From Rhodoferax sp. WC2427 (GTDB lineage: Bacteria > Pseudomonadota > Gammaproteobacteria > Burkholderiales > Burkholderiaceae_C), in the NCBI RefSeq assembly GCF_040822085.1, contig NZ_CP162006.1, positions 4,712,001 through 4,776,000 of the forward strand: DNA of 64,000 nucleotides, read 5' to 3'. Shown one piece after another: positions 49,624-57,525 of this stretch. Made by a program: the position numbers and the translations under genes. Each line of letters starts with the position of its first letter. The first letter of the stretch is position 1. Under the pieces are notes generated by a model. That model made no database searches. It had not been told where the DNA came from and saw only the letters and a list, made by a program, of their open reading frames with translations.

Positions 49624-52431
49624 ATGTTCCACCTGCAAAGCCTAGAGCTGGTCCACTGGGACTACTGCCAACGCGTCAGCCTGCCGCTGGACGCGTCCAT
49701 CATCACCATCGCCGGGCCCAACGGCTCGGGCAAAACCACGCTGCTGGACGCGCTGCGCACCCTGCTGGGCCTCAAATGTTCGCAGCCGCGCGACTTCAAA
49801 ACCTACGCCCGCCACGCCGGGGCGAACGTGGCCTGGCTGCGCGCCGTGGTCGACAACAAAGCCCAAACCCGCCAGACCAGCAGCCGCCCCTTCGCCAAGC
49901 GCCTGCTCTACAGCGACCAGGTCACCCTGGCCTGCCGCATCGAGCGCAACGGCGGCGACTGGCAGCGCCGCTACCTGGTGCTGGAGGGCGACGTCAGCAT
50001 CGAGCAGCTCACCGACATGCCCGACAAAGACCTGGGCCTGATGGGCATCGAGGCTTGGGGCCGGGTGCTGTCCGCCGCTGGGCTGTCCCCCGCCATCGCC
50101 AAGGTGCTCTCCCTGGAGCAGGGCCAGACCGACCGCCTGTGTGAATTCAGCCCGCGCGAGCTGCTGCGCCTGGTGTTCGACGTGTTTGGCGACCAGGAAG
50201 TGCTGGGCCACTACGACACCGCCCGCGAACACCAGCAGCAACTGGCCCGTGAAATGGAGCAGGCCAGCCACGAGCTAGACCACAGCAAAGCCCAGCTCGC
50301 CGAGCTGCAAAACCGCGTCAGCAACTACCAGACCTGGCAGCACAAGGTGCAGGAGCAGGAGCGCCTGGCCACCGAGGTGGTGCCGGTGCTGGAATGGCAC
50401 GGCCAGCGCCAAAAACTCACCGAGCGCAGCCGCGACCAGCGCCGCCAGCGCCAGCACAGCCGCCAGGCCGTGGCCGAGCGCGCCCGGCAAAACGCCCAGT
50501 TGCTGGAGCTGCTGGAAGCCCGCAGCGCCACCGATGCCGCCGCCACCCGCCTGCTGCAAGAGCGCGATGGCGCCGCCGTCCAGCGCGACAGCACCCGCGA
50601 CCTGGAGCGCCCGCTGGAAGCCCTGGCCAAGCGCGAAGCCGAGCTGCTAGCCCTGGTCGACAAGGAAAGCGATGCCGAAGCCCTGACCGCCCACCTGGAT
50701 GTGCTGCGCAGCACCGAATCCGCCCTACAAAGCAAACACAGCGTCTTACTACAAAAAAGAGAGCTGTCTGCGCTTACCCAATCGGCGCTAGAGGGTCAAA
50801 GCACCCCACCTTTCCCCGACGATGCCCGGCGCCTGCGCCAGCGCCTACAGGCCCAGAAAATCGGCCACCGCTTCCTGGCCGAAGTGGTGGAAGTGCGCGA
50901 TGAGCACTGGCGCGCCGCCGTAGAAGGCGTGCTGCGCGCCTCCCGCTGGATGGTGCTGCTGGACAAGACCGAAGACATGGACGCGGCCGACACCGTCGCC
51001 AGCGCCGACCGCTACCGCCACTACATCACCGCCCCCGGCGACACCGCGCCCAAAGGCGATGCCGACACCCTGCTGGCCCACATCCGCTTCGATGCCAAGG
51101 TGCCGCGCTGGCTGATCCAACAGCTGCAGCACCTGCGCTGCGTGGACAGCCCGGCGGCGGGCCGCAAGACGGCAGGCAGCTGGATCACGCCCCAGGCCTA
51201 CAGCTTCGACGGGCGCGGTGCCCGCTCGCTATGGGTCGAGCCGCGCGACCACCAGTTCGGCGCGGCAGCGCTCACCGCCCGGCGCGACGCGGTAGAGCGC
51301 GACCTGCGCAGCCTGGACGCCGCGCTGGGCCCGCTGGGCCAGGAGCTGCGCGACATCCGCCTGCAGATCAAGGACTGCCAAAAATCCCTGGCCGGCCACA
51401 GCGCCGCCCAGGAGCTGGCCGAGCGCAACGACGAGTTTTCGGCTGCCAAGCAGGCCCTGCCCGCCGCCAAACAGGCCCGGGTCAAAGCCAGCCAACACTG
51501 GCAAAGCCTGGACACCGCTTATGCCGATGCCAAAACCCGGCACCAGCAGACCGACACCCAGTACCGCCAGCTCGAACACACCCTGCGCCAAAAAAACCAG
51601 GAAGCCGACCGCCAGGCCGCCGAGCTGCTGGCCACCCGCAAGCAGCACACGGCGAATATCGACACGTCGAACCACCGCCGCCGCCAGATCCCCGCCGCCT
51701 GGCGCGCGCCGCACGTGGTGCAGGCCCTGGTGCGCACCTACCAGAACGACACCCAGGCCCGGCTGCGCCTGCAGTCGGTGCATGAAGAGCTGCAGCTCGA
51801 CACCTGGGAAAAAGATGCCACCGTGGAAGAACGTTTTCGCCGCATGGAAGTGCTGGTACGCGAGCAGGGCTACAGCCTGGGCGACCACCAGGCCAAGAAT
51901 GCCCAGGCCGCCATCGCCGTGCACAACGCCCGCGAAAGCTACATCGAGGTGCTGCGCAGCACCGTGCGCCGCTACCGCAAGAACATCCAGGAACTCGGCG
52001 AGCTGGCCGGGGTGGCGGTGAACGCCGACCTGCCGGTGCTGGAAAACGACGACACCGTGCTGGCCCAGGCCGGGCTCAAGGTGCACTTTAATTTTGACGG
52101 CAAGGGCAGCATCGGCCTGAACGACGGCGAGGCCTCGGGCGGCCAGCAGGTCATCAAGTCGCTGATCCTGCTGGTGGCGCTGCTCAAGGACGACGAAACC
52201 GCCTCAGGGGGCTTCGTCTTCATCGACGAGCCCTTCGCCCACCTGGACGTGCGCAACATCCAGTTGGTCGGCCACTTCCTGCGCTCCACCCAGGCCCAGT
52301 ACGTGCTCACCACGCCCATCACCCACAACCTGGAAGTCTTCGAGCCCGCCGAGATCACCCTGATCACCAGCAAAAAGCCCAAGAACGCCCGCTGGGCCCC
52401 GCCGATTGCGGTAGCCAAGCGGCGTGCGTGA
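49624..52431 (+). CDS. mksB: MksB-like SMC ATPase
   Basis: The 935-residue SMC protein has Walker A GPNGSGKT (31-38), a long coiled coil, a hinge-like domain (about 415-510, with WRAAVEGVLRASRWMVLLDK), a second coil, the signature ASGGQ (837-841) and Walker B FVFIDEP (864-870). It should load onto DNA and extrude loops with the two preceding subunits. No MksG/JetD nuclease follows, so it may be a chromosome organiser rather than a Wadjet defence system. An element copy (R15) is embedded in the coding frame before the hinge. Confidence 0.8.
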   Translation: MFHLQSLELVHWDYCQRVSLPLDASIITIAGPNGSGKTTLLDALRTLLGLKCSQPRDFKTYARHAGANVAWLRAVVDNKAQTRQTSSRPFAKRLLYSDQVTLACRIERNGGDWQRRYLVLEGDVSIEQLTDMPDKDLGLMGIEAWGRVLSAAGLSPAIAKVLSLEQGQTDRLCEFSPRELLRLVFDVFGDQEVLGHYDTAREHQQQLAREMEQASHELDHSKAQLAELQNRVSNYQTWQHKVQEQERLATEVVPVLEWHGQRQKLTERSRDQRRQRQHSRQAVAERARQNAQLLELLEARSATDAAATRLLQERDGAAVQRDSTRDLERPLEALAKREAELLALVDKESDAEALTAHLDVLRSTESALQSKHSVLLQKRELSALTQSALEGQSTPPFPDDARRLRQRLQAQKIGHRFLAEVVEVRDEHWRAAVEGVLRASRWMVLLDKTEDMDAADTVASADRYRHYITAPGDTAPKGDADTLLAHIRFDAKVPRWLIQQLQHLRCVDSPAAGRKTAGSWITPQAYSFDGRGARSLWVEPRDHQFGAAALTARRDAVERDLRSLDAALGPLGQELRDIRLQIKDCQKSLAGHSAAQELAERNDEFSAAKQALPAAKQARVKASQHWQSLDTAYADAKTRHQQTDTQYRQLEHTLRQKNQEADRQAAELLATRKQHTANIDTSNHRRRQIPAAWRAPHVVQALVRTYQNDTQARLRLQSVHEELQLDTWEKDATVEERFRRMEVLVREQGYSLGDHQAKNAQAAIAVHNARESYIEVLRSTVRRYRKNIQELGELAGVAVNADLPVLENDDTVLAQAGLKVHFNFDGKGSIGLNDGEASGGQQVIKSLILLVALLKDDETASGGFVFIDEPFAHLDVRNIQLVGHFLRSTQAQYVLTTPITHNLEVFEPAEITLITSKKPKNARWAPPIAVAKRRA
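50745..50802 (-). repeat. Interspersed element copy R15, inside mksB
   Basis: In reverse orientation: CTTACTACAAAAAAGAGAGC, TGTCTGCGCTTACCCAATCG and GCGCTAGAGGGTCAAAGC on the plus strand, matching the element core AGCGC...GGTAAGCGCAGACAGCT. It is translated in frame (residues about 375-393: LLQKRELSALTQSALEGQS) in the coil just before the hinge. Confidence 0.8.
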
Positions 52432-52441
52432 TACTTCCCCC

Positions 52442-53005
52442 ATGGACTTCCAAGACGAACTGGCCGGGCACCGCACGTATTTGCTGCGCTTTGCGCGCCT
52501 GCAACTGCGCAACGATGCGTGGGCCGAGGACGCGGTGTCCGAGACCCTGCTGGCCGCGTTGAGCAAGCCGCAGTCGTTCGGCAGCCGCTCGCAGCTCAAG
52601 ACCTGGCTGGTGGGCATCCTCAAGCACAAGGTGCTGGACCTGTTCCGCAGCAACGCCCGCGAGGTGTGCCTGGATACCGACAGTGAGTCCGCCGACGAGC
52701 TGGACAACCTGGTCTTCAAGGCCGACGGCCATTTCGCGCAGACCCCCGCCGACTGGGGCAACCCCGAGCAGGATTTGAACTCGCGCCAGTTCTTCCAGAC
52801 CATGGAAGCCTGCACCGAAAAACTGCCCGCCATGCTGGGCCGGGTGTTCTTGATGCGCGAGTGGCTGGAGCTGTCCAGCGACGATATTTGTAAGGAACTG
52901 GGCCTGACACCGACCAACCTGTACGTCCAGCTGCACCGTGCGCGCCTGCGCCTGCGCGAATGCCTGGAACTCAACTGGTTCGGTACCTCGAAGGAGACCC
53001 CGTGA
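52442..53005 (+). CDS. ECF-type RNA polymerase sigma factor
   Basis: The 187-residue protein has sigma region 2 (LLRFARLQLRNDAWAEDAVSETLL) and region 4 (LTPTNLYVQLHRARLRLRECL), the standard small sigma-70-family form. ATG 52442 is chosen over GTG 52424. The next gene overlaps by GTGA and encodes a zinc-finger anti-sigma. It begins 11 bases after mksB. Its target regulon is unknown. Confidence 0.88.
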   Translation: MDFQDELAGHRTYLLRFARLQLRNDAWAEDAVSETLLAALSKPQSFGSRSQLKTWLVGILKHKVLDLFRSNAREVCLDTDSESADELDNLVFKADGHFAQTPADWGNPEQDLNSRQFFQTMEACTEKLPAMLGRVFLMREWLELSSDDICKELGLTPTNLYVQLHRARLRLRECLELNWFGTSKETP

Positions 53006-53217
53006 TCCCGCTACGGCGTACCTGCAAACAAGCTGCCGCCCTGCTGCTGGCCCGCGAAGACCGCCGCATTGCGCTGTCCGACACGGTGGCCCTGCGCCTG
53101 CATTTGATGGCCTGCCAGGCCTGCCCGAGGTTCGAGCGCCAGCTGCTCACCATGCGCAACGCCATGCGGCAATGGCGCAATTACGACGGCGGTGGTGGCG
53201 ACGACAACGGGCTGTAA
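53002..53217 (+). CDS. Zinc-finger anti-sigma factor (zf-HC2 type)
   Basis: The 71-residue protein has CKQAAALLLAREDR and the HxxxCxxC zinc site LRLHLMACQACPRF, the ZAS anti-sigma pattern. Its GTG start overlaps the sigma stop (GTGA) and AAGGAG lies before it, so it is made in step with the sigma factor it should hold inactive. There is no membrane segment, so it would be a soluble, probably redox-sensitive form. Confidence 0.8.
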   Translation: MIPLRRTCKQAAALLLAREDRRIALSDTVALRLHLMACQACPRFERQLLTMRNAMRQWRNYDGGGGDDNGL

Positions 53218-53262
53218 AGCAACAAGATCACAATTTTTTGTGCCACGCTGGCAAGATGCAGG

Positions 53263-53404
53263 CATAATCATGGAGTTCTGTCACCCAGTGGCAGTACGAG
53301 TTTGCGGTGATTGGTCAGTTTCGCGTCTGCTTTAGTCTTCAATGGTTTGTTGATTGCGGTTATCGGACTCCATCGCGTTTTGCGTTTTTTAGAGGAGTCC
53401 TTTC
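53263..53404 (+). promoter_or_regulatory. Leader of first RRM gene with anti-Shine-Dalgarno stem
   Basis: A CATAAT -10-like box lies at 53263-53268. The leader then has a CTGTCAC/GTGGCAG hairpin, the blocks GTTTGCGGTG (53300-53309), GTTTCGCGTC (53318-53327), GATTGCG and TCCATCGC, and a perfect pairing of GGACTCC (53365-53371) with GGAGTCC (53394-53400), which overlaps the ribosome site. The same blocks occur in the leader of the second RRM gene, so this is a conserved regulatory RNA, perhaps temperature-responsive. Confidence 0.65.
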
Positions 53405-53773
53405 ATGGGCAACAAACTTTACGTAGGCAACCTGCCTTATTCTTTCCGCGATGAAGACATGCAACAGGCTTTCAGCCAGTTCGGCTCCATCTCTAGCGCC
53501 AAGGTCATGATGGAACGTGACACCGGCCGCTCCAAGGGTTTCGGCTTTGTCGAAATGGGCAGCGATGCAGAAGCACAAGCAGCTATCAAGGGCATGAACG
53601 GTCAAGCTATGGGCGGCCGTAACCTGGTTGTCAACGAAGCACGTCCGATGGAAGCCCGTCCTCCCCGCTCCGGTGGCGGCGGCGGCGGCTACGGTGGTGG
53701 CAATGGCGGCGGCGGCTACGGCGGCGGCGGCAATGGTGGCGGCGGTTACGGCGGTGGCCGCAACAGCTACTAA
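53405..53773 (+). CDS. RRM-domain RNA-binding protein, glycine-rich tail (copy 1)
   Basis: The 122-residue protein has one RRM domain (about 1-80) with RNP2 LYVGNLPY and RNP1 KGFGFVEM, then a Gly/Tyr-rich tail (GGGYGGGNGGGG). It is of the cold-inducible RNA-binding protein type known in cyanobacteria and other bacteria. A second, longer copy follows. GAGGAGTCC before ATG 53405 is the ribosome site and lies in the leader stem. Confidence 0.9.
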   Translation: MGNKLYVGNLPYSFRDEDMQQAFSQFGSISSAKVMMERDTGRSKGFGFVEMGSDAEAQAAIKGMNGQAMGGRNLVVNEARPMEARPPRSGGGGGGYGGGNGGGGYGGGGNGGGGYGGGRNSY

Positions 53774-53811
53774 AATTTGTTCGCTTGGGGCTTGCGCCCC
53801 AGCCACAAATC

Positions 53812-53838
53812 AAAAAAGGGCCCTCGTGGCCCTTTTTT
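53812..53838 (+). terminator. Rho-independent terminator after first RRM gene
   Basis: AAAAAAGGGCC-CTCGT-GGCCCTTTTTT, a perfect stem followed by T run, separates the two RRM genes into independent transcripts. Confidence 0.9.
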
Positions 53839-53901
53839 ATTGCCCGCTATTTGTTACCGAAACAGCACGTATTTTCTATTTGAATTCCATCGAAGTCGCC
53901 G

Positions 53902-54028
53902 CATAATATAAAAGTGTGGATAACTTTCCATACACGTTTGCGGTGTCGATCGGTTTCGCGTCCTAAGTTTTCAGATTGCGTTTTCGGGATTCCATCGCTT
54001 TATTAATGTGTTTTTGAGGAGTCCCTTG
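53902..54028 (+). promoter_or_regulatory. Leader of second RRM gene with anti-Shine-Dalgarno stem
   Basis: A TTGAAT (53880-53885) and CATAAT (53902-53907) make a plausible promoter. The leader repeats GTTTGCGGTG (53936-53945), GTTTCGCGTC (53953-53962), GATTGCG (53974-53980) and TCCATCGC (53991-53998). GGGATTCC (53986-53993) pairs with GGAGTCCC (54018-54025) with one G-T pair, covering the ribosome site as in the first leader. Confidence 0.65.
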
Positions 54029-54583
54029 ATGGGCAACAAACTGTACGTCGGCAATCTGCCTTACTCGGTGCGCGACAGCGATCTGGAACAATCATTCAGC
54101 CAGTTCGGTAGCGTCACCAGCGCAAAAGTCATGATGGAGCGCGATACCGGTCGCTCCAAAGGCTTTGGTTTTGTCGAAATGGGTAGCGATGCCGAAGCGC
54201 AAGCCGCTATCAACGGCATGAACGGCCAACCCCTGGGTGGCCGTAGCTGCGTTGTCAATGAAGCCCGCCCCATGGAAGCGCGCCCCCCCCGCACAGGCGG
54301 CGGCGGCGGCTACGGTGGTGGTGGTGGCTACGGCGGCGGTGGCCGTGGTGGCGAAGGCGGCGGTGGCGGCGGTTATGGCGGCGGCGGTGGTGGTCGCAGT
54401 GGTGGTGGCGGCGGCGGCGGTTACGGTGGTGGTGGCCGTGGTGAAGGCGGCGGCGGTGGTTACGGCGGTGGCGGCGGTCGCAGTGGCGGCGGCGGCGGCG
54501 ATGGCGGTTTCCGTAGCCCCTACGGTTCTGGCCCCCGTGGCGGTGGCGGCGGCGGTGGTGGCGGCAATCGCGGCGGCTATTGA
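54029..54583 (+). CDS. RRM-domain RNA-binding protein, long glycine-rich tail (copy 2)
   Basis: The 184-residue protein has an RRM domain nearly identical to copy 1 (MGNKLYVGNLPYSVRD; KGFGFVEMGSDAEAQAAI) and a tail of about 100 residues made almost only of glycine with Y, R and S. The tail DNA is a GGC/GGT-rich low-complexity tract, prone to length change. The pair with its matching leaders arose by tandem duplication. Confidence 0.9.
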   Translation: MGNKLYVGNLPYSVRDSDLEQSFSQFGSVTSAKVMMERDTGRSKGFGFVEMGSDAEAQAAINGMNGQPLGGRSCVVNEARPMEARPPRTGGGGGYGGGGGYGGGGRGGEGGGGGGYGGGGGGRSGGGGGGGYGGGGRGEGGGGGYGGGGGRSGGGGGDGGFRSPYGSGPRGGGGGGGGGNRGGY

Positions 54584-54608
54584 TCGACAAGAGCTCCCAA
54601 GCTCAACC

Positions 54609-54635
54609 AAAGACCCTTTCGAGGGTCTTTTTTTT
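54609..54635 (+). terminator. Rho-independent terminator after second RRM gene
   Basis: AAAGACCCT-TTCG-AGGGTCTTTTTTTT has a perfect stem and a long T run. Confidence 0.92.
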
Positions 54636-54809
54636 GCCCAAATTTAGCCGTCTGCCCAGGCTCGGATCCATACCGATAGAAAAACAACAATTACAAATTG
54701 TGTGCCAACTAAGTCACGTGTATATCTGCATACAACTTTTTATAATTGCACGCCCAATTTCCTTTTTCAGGAGTGGGCTTCGACAACTTTCTATTTCGGG
54801 ATATTCACA

Positions 54810-55556
54810 ATGCCTTATCTACCCCATCGGCTTTCGCAATTGGGCCTTTCGTTGGCCATTGCCCTATCGGCCGCCGCCGCCCACGCCACGGCAATCACTG
54901 GCACAGTAGGTCCGGACGACGTCCTCTCCCCAAGCGCTTACGCGGCCAACATTACGGGTATGGCTTACACCACGGGGGGTACCGGCACCGCCTTCGGCGG
55001 CACGGGCATTCTGTTCTGCACCGACGCCTTCAAAATGTTCCCCGCCAGCGACTCCGTCCATGCCTACGACGTCGTCGGACTGGCCGGTCAAATGGACCAC
55101 CTCAGCGGCGCAGTCCGGGGCGAGGACTACATGAACTGGGTATTTGACAATTACTACGCACGCATCTTCCTGACCGCCAACGGGGATACCAACGGTGCCG
55201 GCTATGGCTTCAACTCGGCGCTGTGGGAGATCCGCCATGACTACGACGGCACCCAGGCAAGTCTGAGCACCACTACCGGGAGCATCTACGCCTACACCAC
55301 GCCGTCTTATGTTGAGATCGTGAACGGCCTGAAGACAGCCGACATCGCGCAGGGCTACCGCTCGAAGCAGTACACGCTGACCTTCCTCAATGACCAGAAC
55401 AACACCTACCAGTCGATGGTGTTGTTGAGCGACGCCTCAGGCGCTGCCGCTGCCGCGGCCAATGCCGTACCGGAGCCGTCGTCTCTGGCGCTGAGCCTGA
55501 TGGGTGGCCTGGCCTTGTGGAATCGCCGCCGCAGTCGCCTGCAGTCGGCGGCCTGA
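54810..55556 (+). CDS. PEP-CTERM sorted exported protein
   Basis: The 248-residue protein has a signal peptide (LGLSLAIALSAAAAHA) and a C-terminal PEP-CTERM sorting tag: VPEPSS, a hydrophobic segment and RRRSR at the very end. Exosortase systems recognise this tag and process the protein for surface or polysaccharide association. No exosortase or EPS gene is near. The mature region is unrecognised. A TATAAT at 54741-54746 in an AT-rich gap may be its promoter. Confidence 0.85.
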   Translation: MPYLPHRLSQLGLSLAIALSAAAAHATAITGTVGPDDVLSPSAYAANITGMAYTTGGTGTAFGGTGILFCTDAFKMFPASDSVHAYDVVGLAGQMDHLSGAVRGEDYMNWVFDNYYARIFLTANGDTNGAGYGFNSALWEIRHDYDGTQASLSTTTGSIYAYTTPSYVEIVNGLKTADIAQGYRSKQYTLTFLNDQNNTYQSMVLLSDASGAAAAAANAVPEPSSLALSLMGGLALWNRRRSRLQSAA

Positions 55557-55567
55557 GAGGGCCGGGC

Positions 55568-56344
55568 CTACTGCGTATCCAGGCGAGCCTTGCGGGGACG
55601 CCCTTGCAGCAGTCGGTCGTACACCGCATCGGGCAGCACCCGCAGCAATTTGGCCACCACGCCCATTTGCCACGGAATGACGCGGTAGGTCACACCCGCC
55701 CCGATAGACCTGAACGCCTTGTCGGCGAAGGCTTCGGGGCGCATCAGGAACGGCATGCCGTAACGGTTTTTTTGCGTGAGCGGGGTGTCGATATAGCCGG
55801 GACAAATGGTCACCACCTTGACCCCGCTGGCGCGCAACTCGCCGCGCAAACTCTCACAGTAGCCAATGACGGCCGCCTTGCTGCCGCAGTAGGCCCCATG
55901 GCCCGGAAGGCCCCGGATACCGGCCACGCTGCCGATGCCTACCAAGGCGCCACTGCCGCGCTGCACCATGGCCTGGATAAAGGGATGGAAGGTGGCCGCC
56001 ATGCCGATGTTGTTGGTGGCAAAGGTCTGGGCCATCACGGCGATATCGGCCTCGATGGCGGTGTCCATGCCGACGCTGATACCTGCGCTGGCCACCACCA
56101 CGTCCGGCACACCCTGTTGGGCGATGCAGGCTTTGCCCGCCGCCACAATGCTCTCGGGCAGCGCGACATCTGCGCTATATATTTGGTAGCTGCTTGCGCT
56201 TATTCCATGGGCGCTAGCCCATGATTCGACCATTGAAGCACGGCGGGCCACCAAAGCCAGCCGGTAGCCTGCCTGGAAATACCGCAAAGCCAGGGCCTGG
56301 CCGATGCCGCTGGAGGCACCGGTGATGAAAACCAATTTGGACAT
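55568..56344 (-). CDS. Short-chain dehydrogenase/reductase with embedded repeat
   Basis: The 258-residue classical SDR has TGASSGIGQ, VASAGIS and the YCGSK catalytic motif. Residues about 42-57 (AHGISASSYQIYS) are encoded by a copy of the interspersed element (R16) in the alpha-2/beta-3 linker. AAGGA lies before ATG 56344. It is 18 bases after lptC on the same strand, in the place where lptA is usually found. The substrate is unknown. Confidence 0.88.
   Translation of the reverse strand: MSKLVFITGASSGIGQALALRYFQAGYRLALVARRASMVESWASAHGISASSYQIYSADVALPESIVAAGKACIAQQGVPDVVVASAGISVGMDTAIEADIAVMAQTFATNNIGMAATFHPFIQAMVQRGSGALVGIGSVAGIRGLPGHGAYCGSKAAVIGYCESLRGELRASGVKVVTICPGYIDTPLTQKNRYGMPFLMRPEAFADKAFRSIGAGVTYRVIPWQMGVVAKLLRVLPDAVYDRLLQGRPRKARLDTQ
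56173..56220 (-). repeat. Interspersed element copy R16, inside an SDR gene
   Basis: On the plus strand: GCTATATATTTGGTAGCTGC, TTGCGCTTATTCCATGGGCG, CTAGCCC. This is a nearly complete right part of the element with its TTGCGCTTATTCCAT core and is read in frame by the SDR gene. Confidence 0.85.
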
Positions 56345-56362
56345 GCACTTCCTTGGTCGGAG

Positions 56363-56977
56363 CTATTTGGCCGACTGGGGTATCAACACGCCTTTGACGC
56401 GGCCATCGAGCTGCATCAGGCGGTCCAGGTTGTTGTAGTCCATGGAGTCGGCGGTGAAAGTGTCGTTGCCGCGGACCAACGTAACGGGCTTGTTCGAGCG
56501 CACCCGCTCGGTCTCCAGATAGGCGTGCAGAAAGTCGCTGCGAAACTCCATTTTGGGCTGCACCACCACGCCCTTGTCGACCACCGGCTGGCGCACCACC
56601 ACGGCATTGCCAAATAGCTGCACCTCGGAGCCGTCGGCGTTGCTCAGGCCGCGGTCGGCGGTGGACACGGTGACCAGACCTTGTGGATTCACCGAGCGGA
56701 TGCGCACCTGGGTGATTTCCACGGTGTCGGTGTCGGGGAAATGGTGGGCTTCGCTGCCAAAGACTTCGCTCTTCAGGTGACCCAGGGCATCAAAATTCTT
56801 CACCGAGAAGCTGCGCATGAAGTAGTCGGCCTCGTGGGTCGCCGGGGCGGCGGCACCGGCCGCGGTAAAAATAGGTGTGTTGCGCACCAGCCAGTAACTT
56901 CCCAGGGCCAGCACACCCATCAGCAGTACCGGCAGGTAGATGGAGAAGCGGTTCCACGCCGAGTGCAGTAACGCCAT
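56363..56977 (-). CDS. lptC: LPS export protein LptC
   Basis: The 204-residue protein has one N-terminal membrane helix (FSIYLPVLLMGVLALGSYWLV) and a periplasmic beta-jellyroll, the LptC form that takes LPS from LptBFG to LptA. ATG 56977 shares one base with the kdsC stop (TGATG). The following gene is an SDR, not lptA. Confidence 0.9.
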   Translation of the reverse strand: MALLHSAWNRFSIYLPVLLMGVLALGSYWLVRNTPIFTAAGAAAPATHEADYFMRSFSVKNFDALGHLKSEVFGSEAHHFPDTDTVEITQVRIRSVNPQGLVTVSTADRGLSNADGSEVQLFGNAVVVRQPVVDKGVVVQPKMEFRSDFLHAYLETERVRSNKPVTLVRGNDTFTADSMDYNNLDRLMQLDGRVKGVLIPQSAK

Positions 56978-57525
56978 CACGCCAGGTACGCTTGCAGCAG
57001 CGCGGCGTAGCGGCCAGTGGCCACCAGCAGCAGATCACAAAACTCGCGAGCCGCACCGTGGCCACCGGTGCGCTGGGTCACGAAATGGGCCGCGGCCAGC
57101 ACCTCGGCCTGGGCGTTGGCGGGCGCGCAGGCCAGGGCGCTGCGACGCATCACCGGCAGATCAGGCCAGTCGTCACCGATGGCGGCGGCCTGGGACCAGT
57201 CCAGCCCCAGTTCGGCCAAAATCTTTTCGGCAGCCGGGCGCTTGTCTTCGGTGCCAAACACGGCGTGGGCGATGCCCAGGGCCTGCAAGCGCAGGCGCAG
57301 CGGCTGAGAGTCGCGGCCGGTGATGATGGCGGGGGTGATGCCGGCTTTTTGCAGCAGCTTGAGGCCATGGCCGTCCAGGGTGCTGAAGCGTTTGAGGGTT
57401 TCGCCAGACTCGGAAAAGTACAGCCCGCCGTCGGTCAGTACACCGTCGACATCGAAAAATGCGACACGCACGTTTTGGGCGCGCAGCAGCAGCTCCGGGG
57501 AAAACTGGAGGGCCGGTGTGGACAT
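56977..57525 (-). CDS. kdsC: KDO-8-phosphate phosphatase KdsC
   Basis: The 182-residue HAD phosphatase has FFDVDGVLTDGGLYFSESG (nucleophile aspartate) and GDDWPDLPVM (metal loop). It removes phosphate from KDO-8-phosphate in KDO synthesis. ATG 57525 shares one base with the kdsD stop and is preferred over TTG 57528. Confidence 0.94.
   Translation of the reverse strand: MSTPALQFSPELLLRAQNVRVAFFDVDGVLTDGGLYFSESGETLKRFSTLDGHGLKLLQKAGITPAIITGRDSQPLRLRLQALGIAHAVFGTEDKRPAAEKILAELGLDWSQAAAIGDDWPDLPVMRRSALACAPANAQAEVLAAAHFVTQRTGGHGAAREFCDLLLVATGRYAALLQAYLA

Noticed and set aside
47590..52431. Complete Wadjet anti-plasmid system
   Set aside because: The JetD/MksG nuclease is missing, so only a condensin-like core can be claimed.
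54241..54610. Frames antisense to or overlapping the Gly-rich tail
   Set aside because: They are Ala/Thr/His repeats created by the GGC/GGT tract, with no start context.
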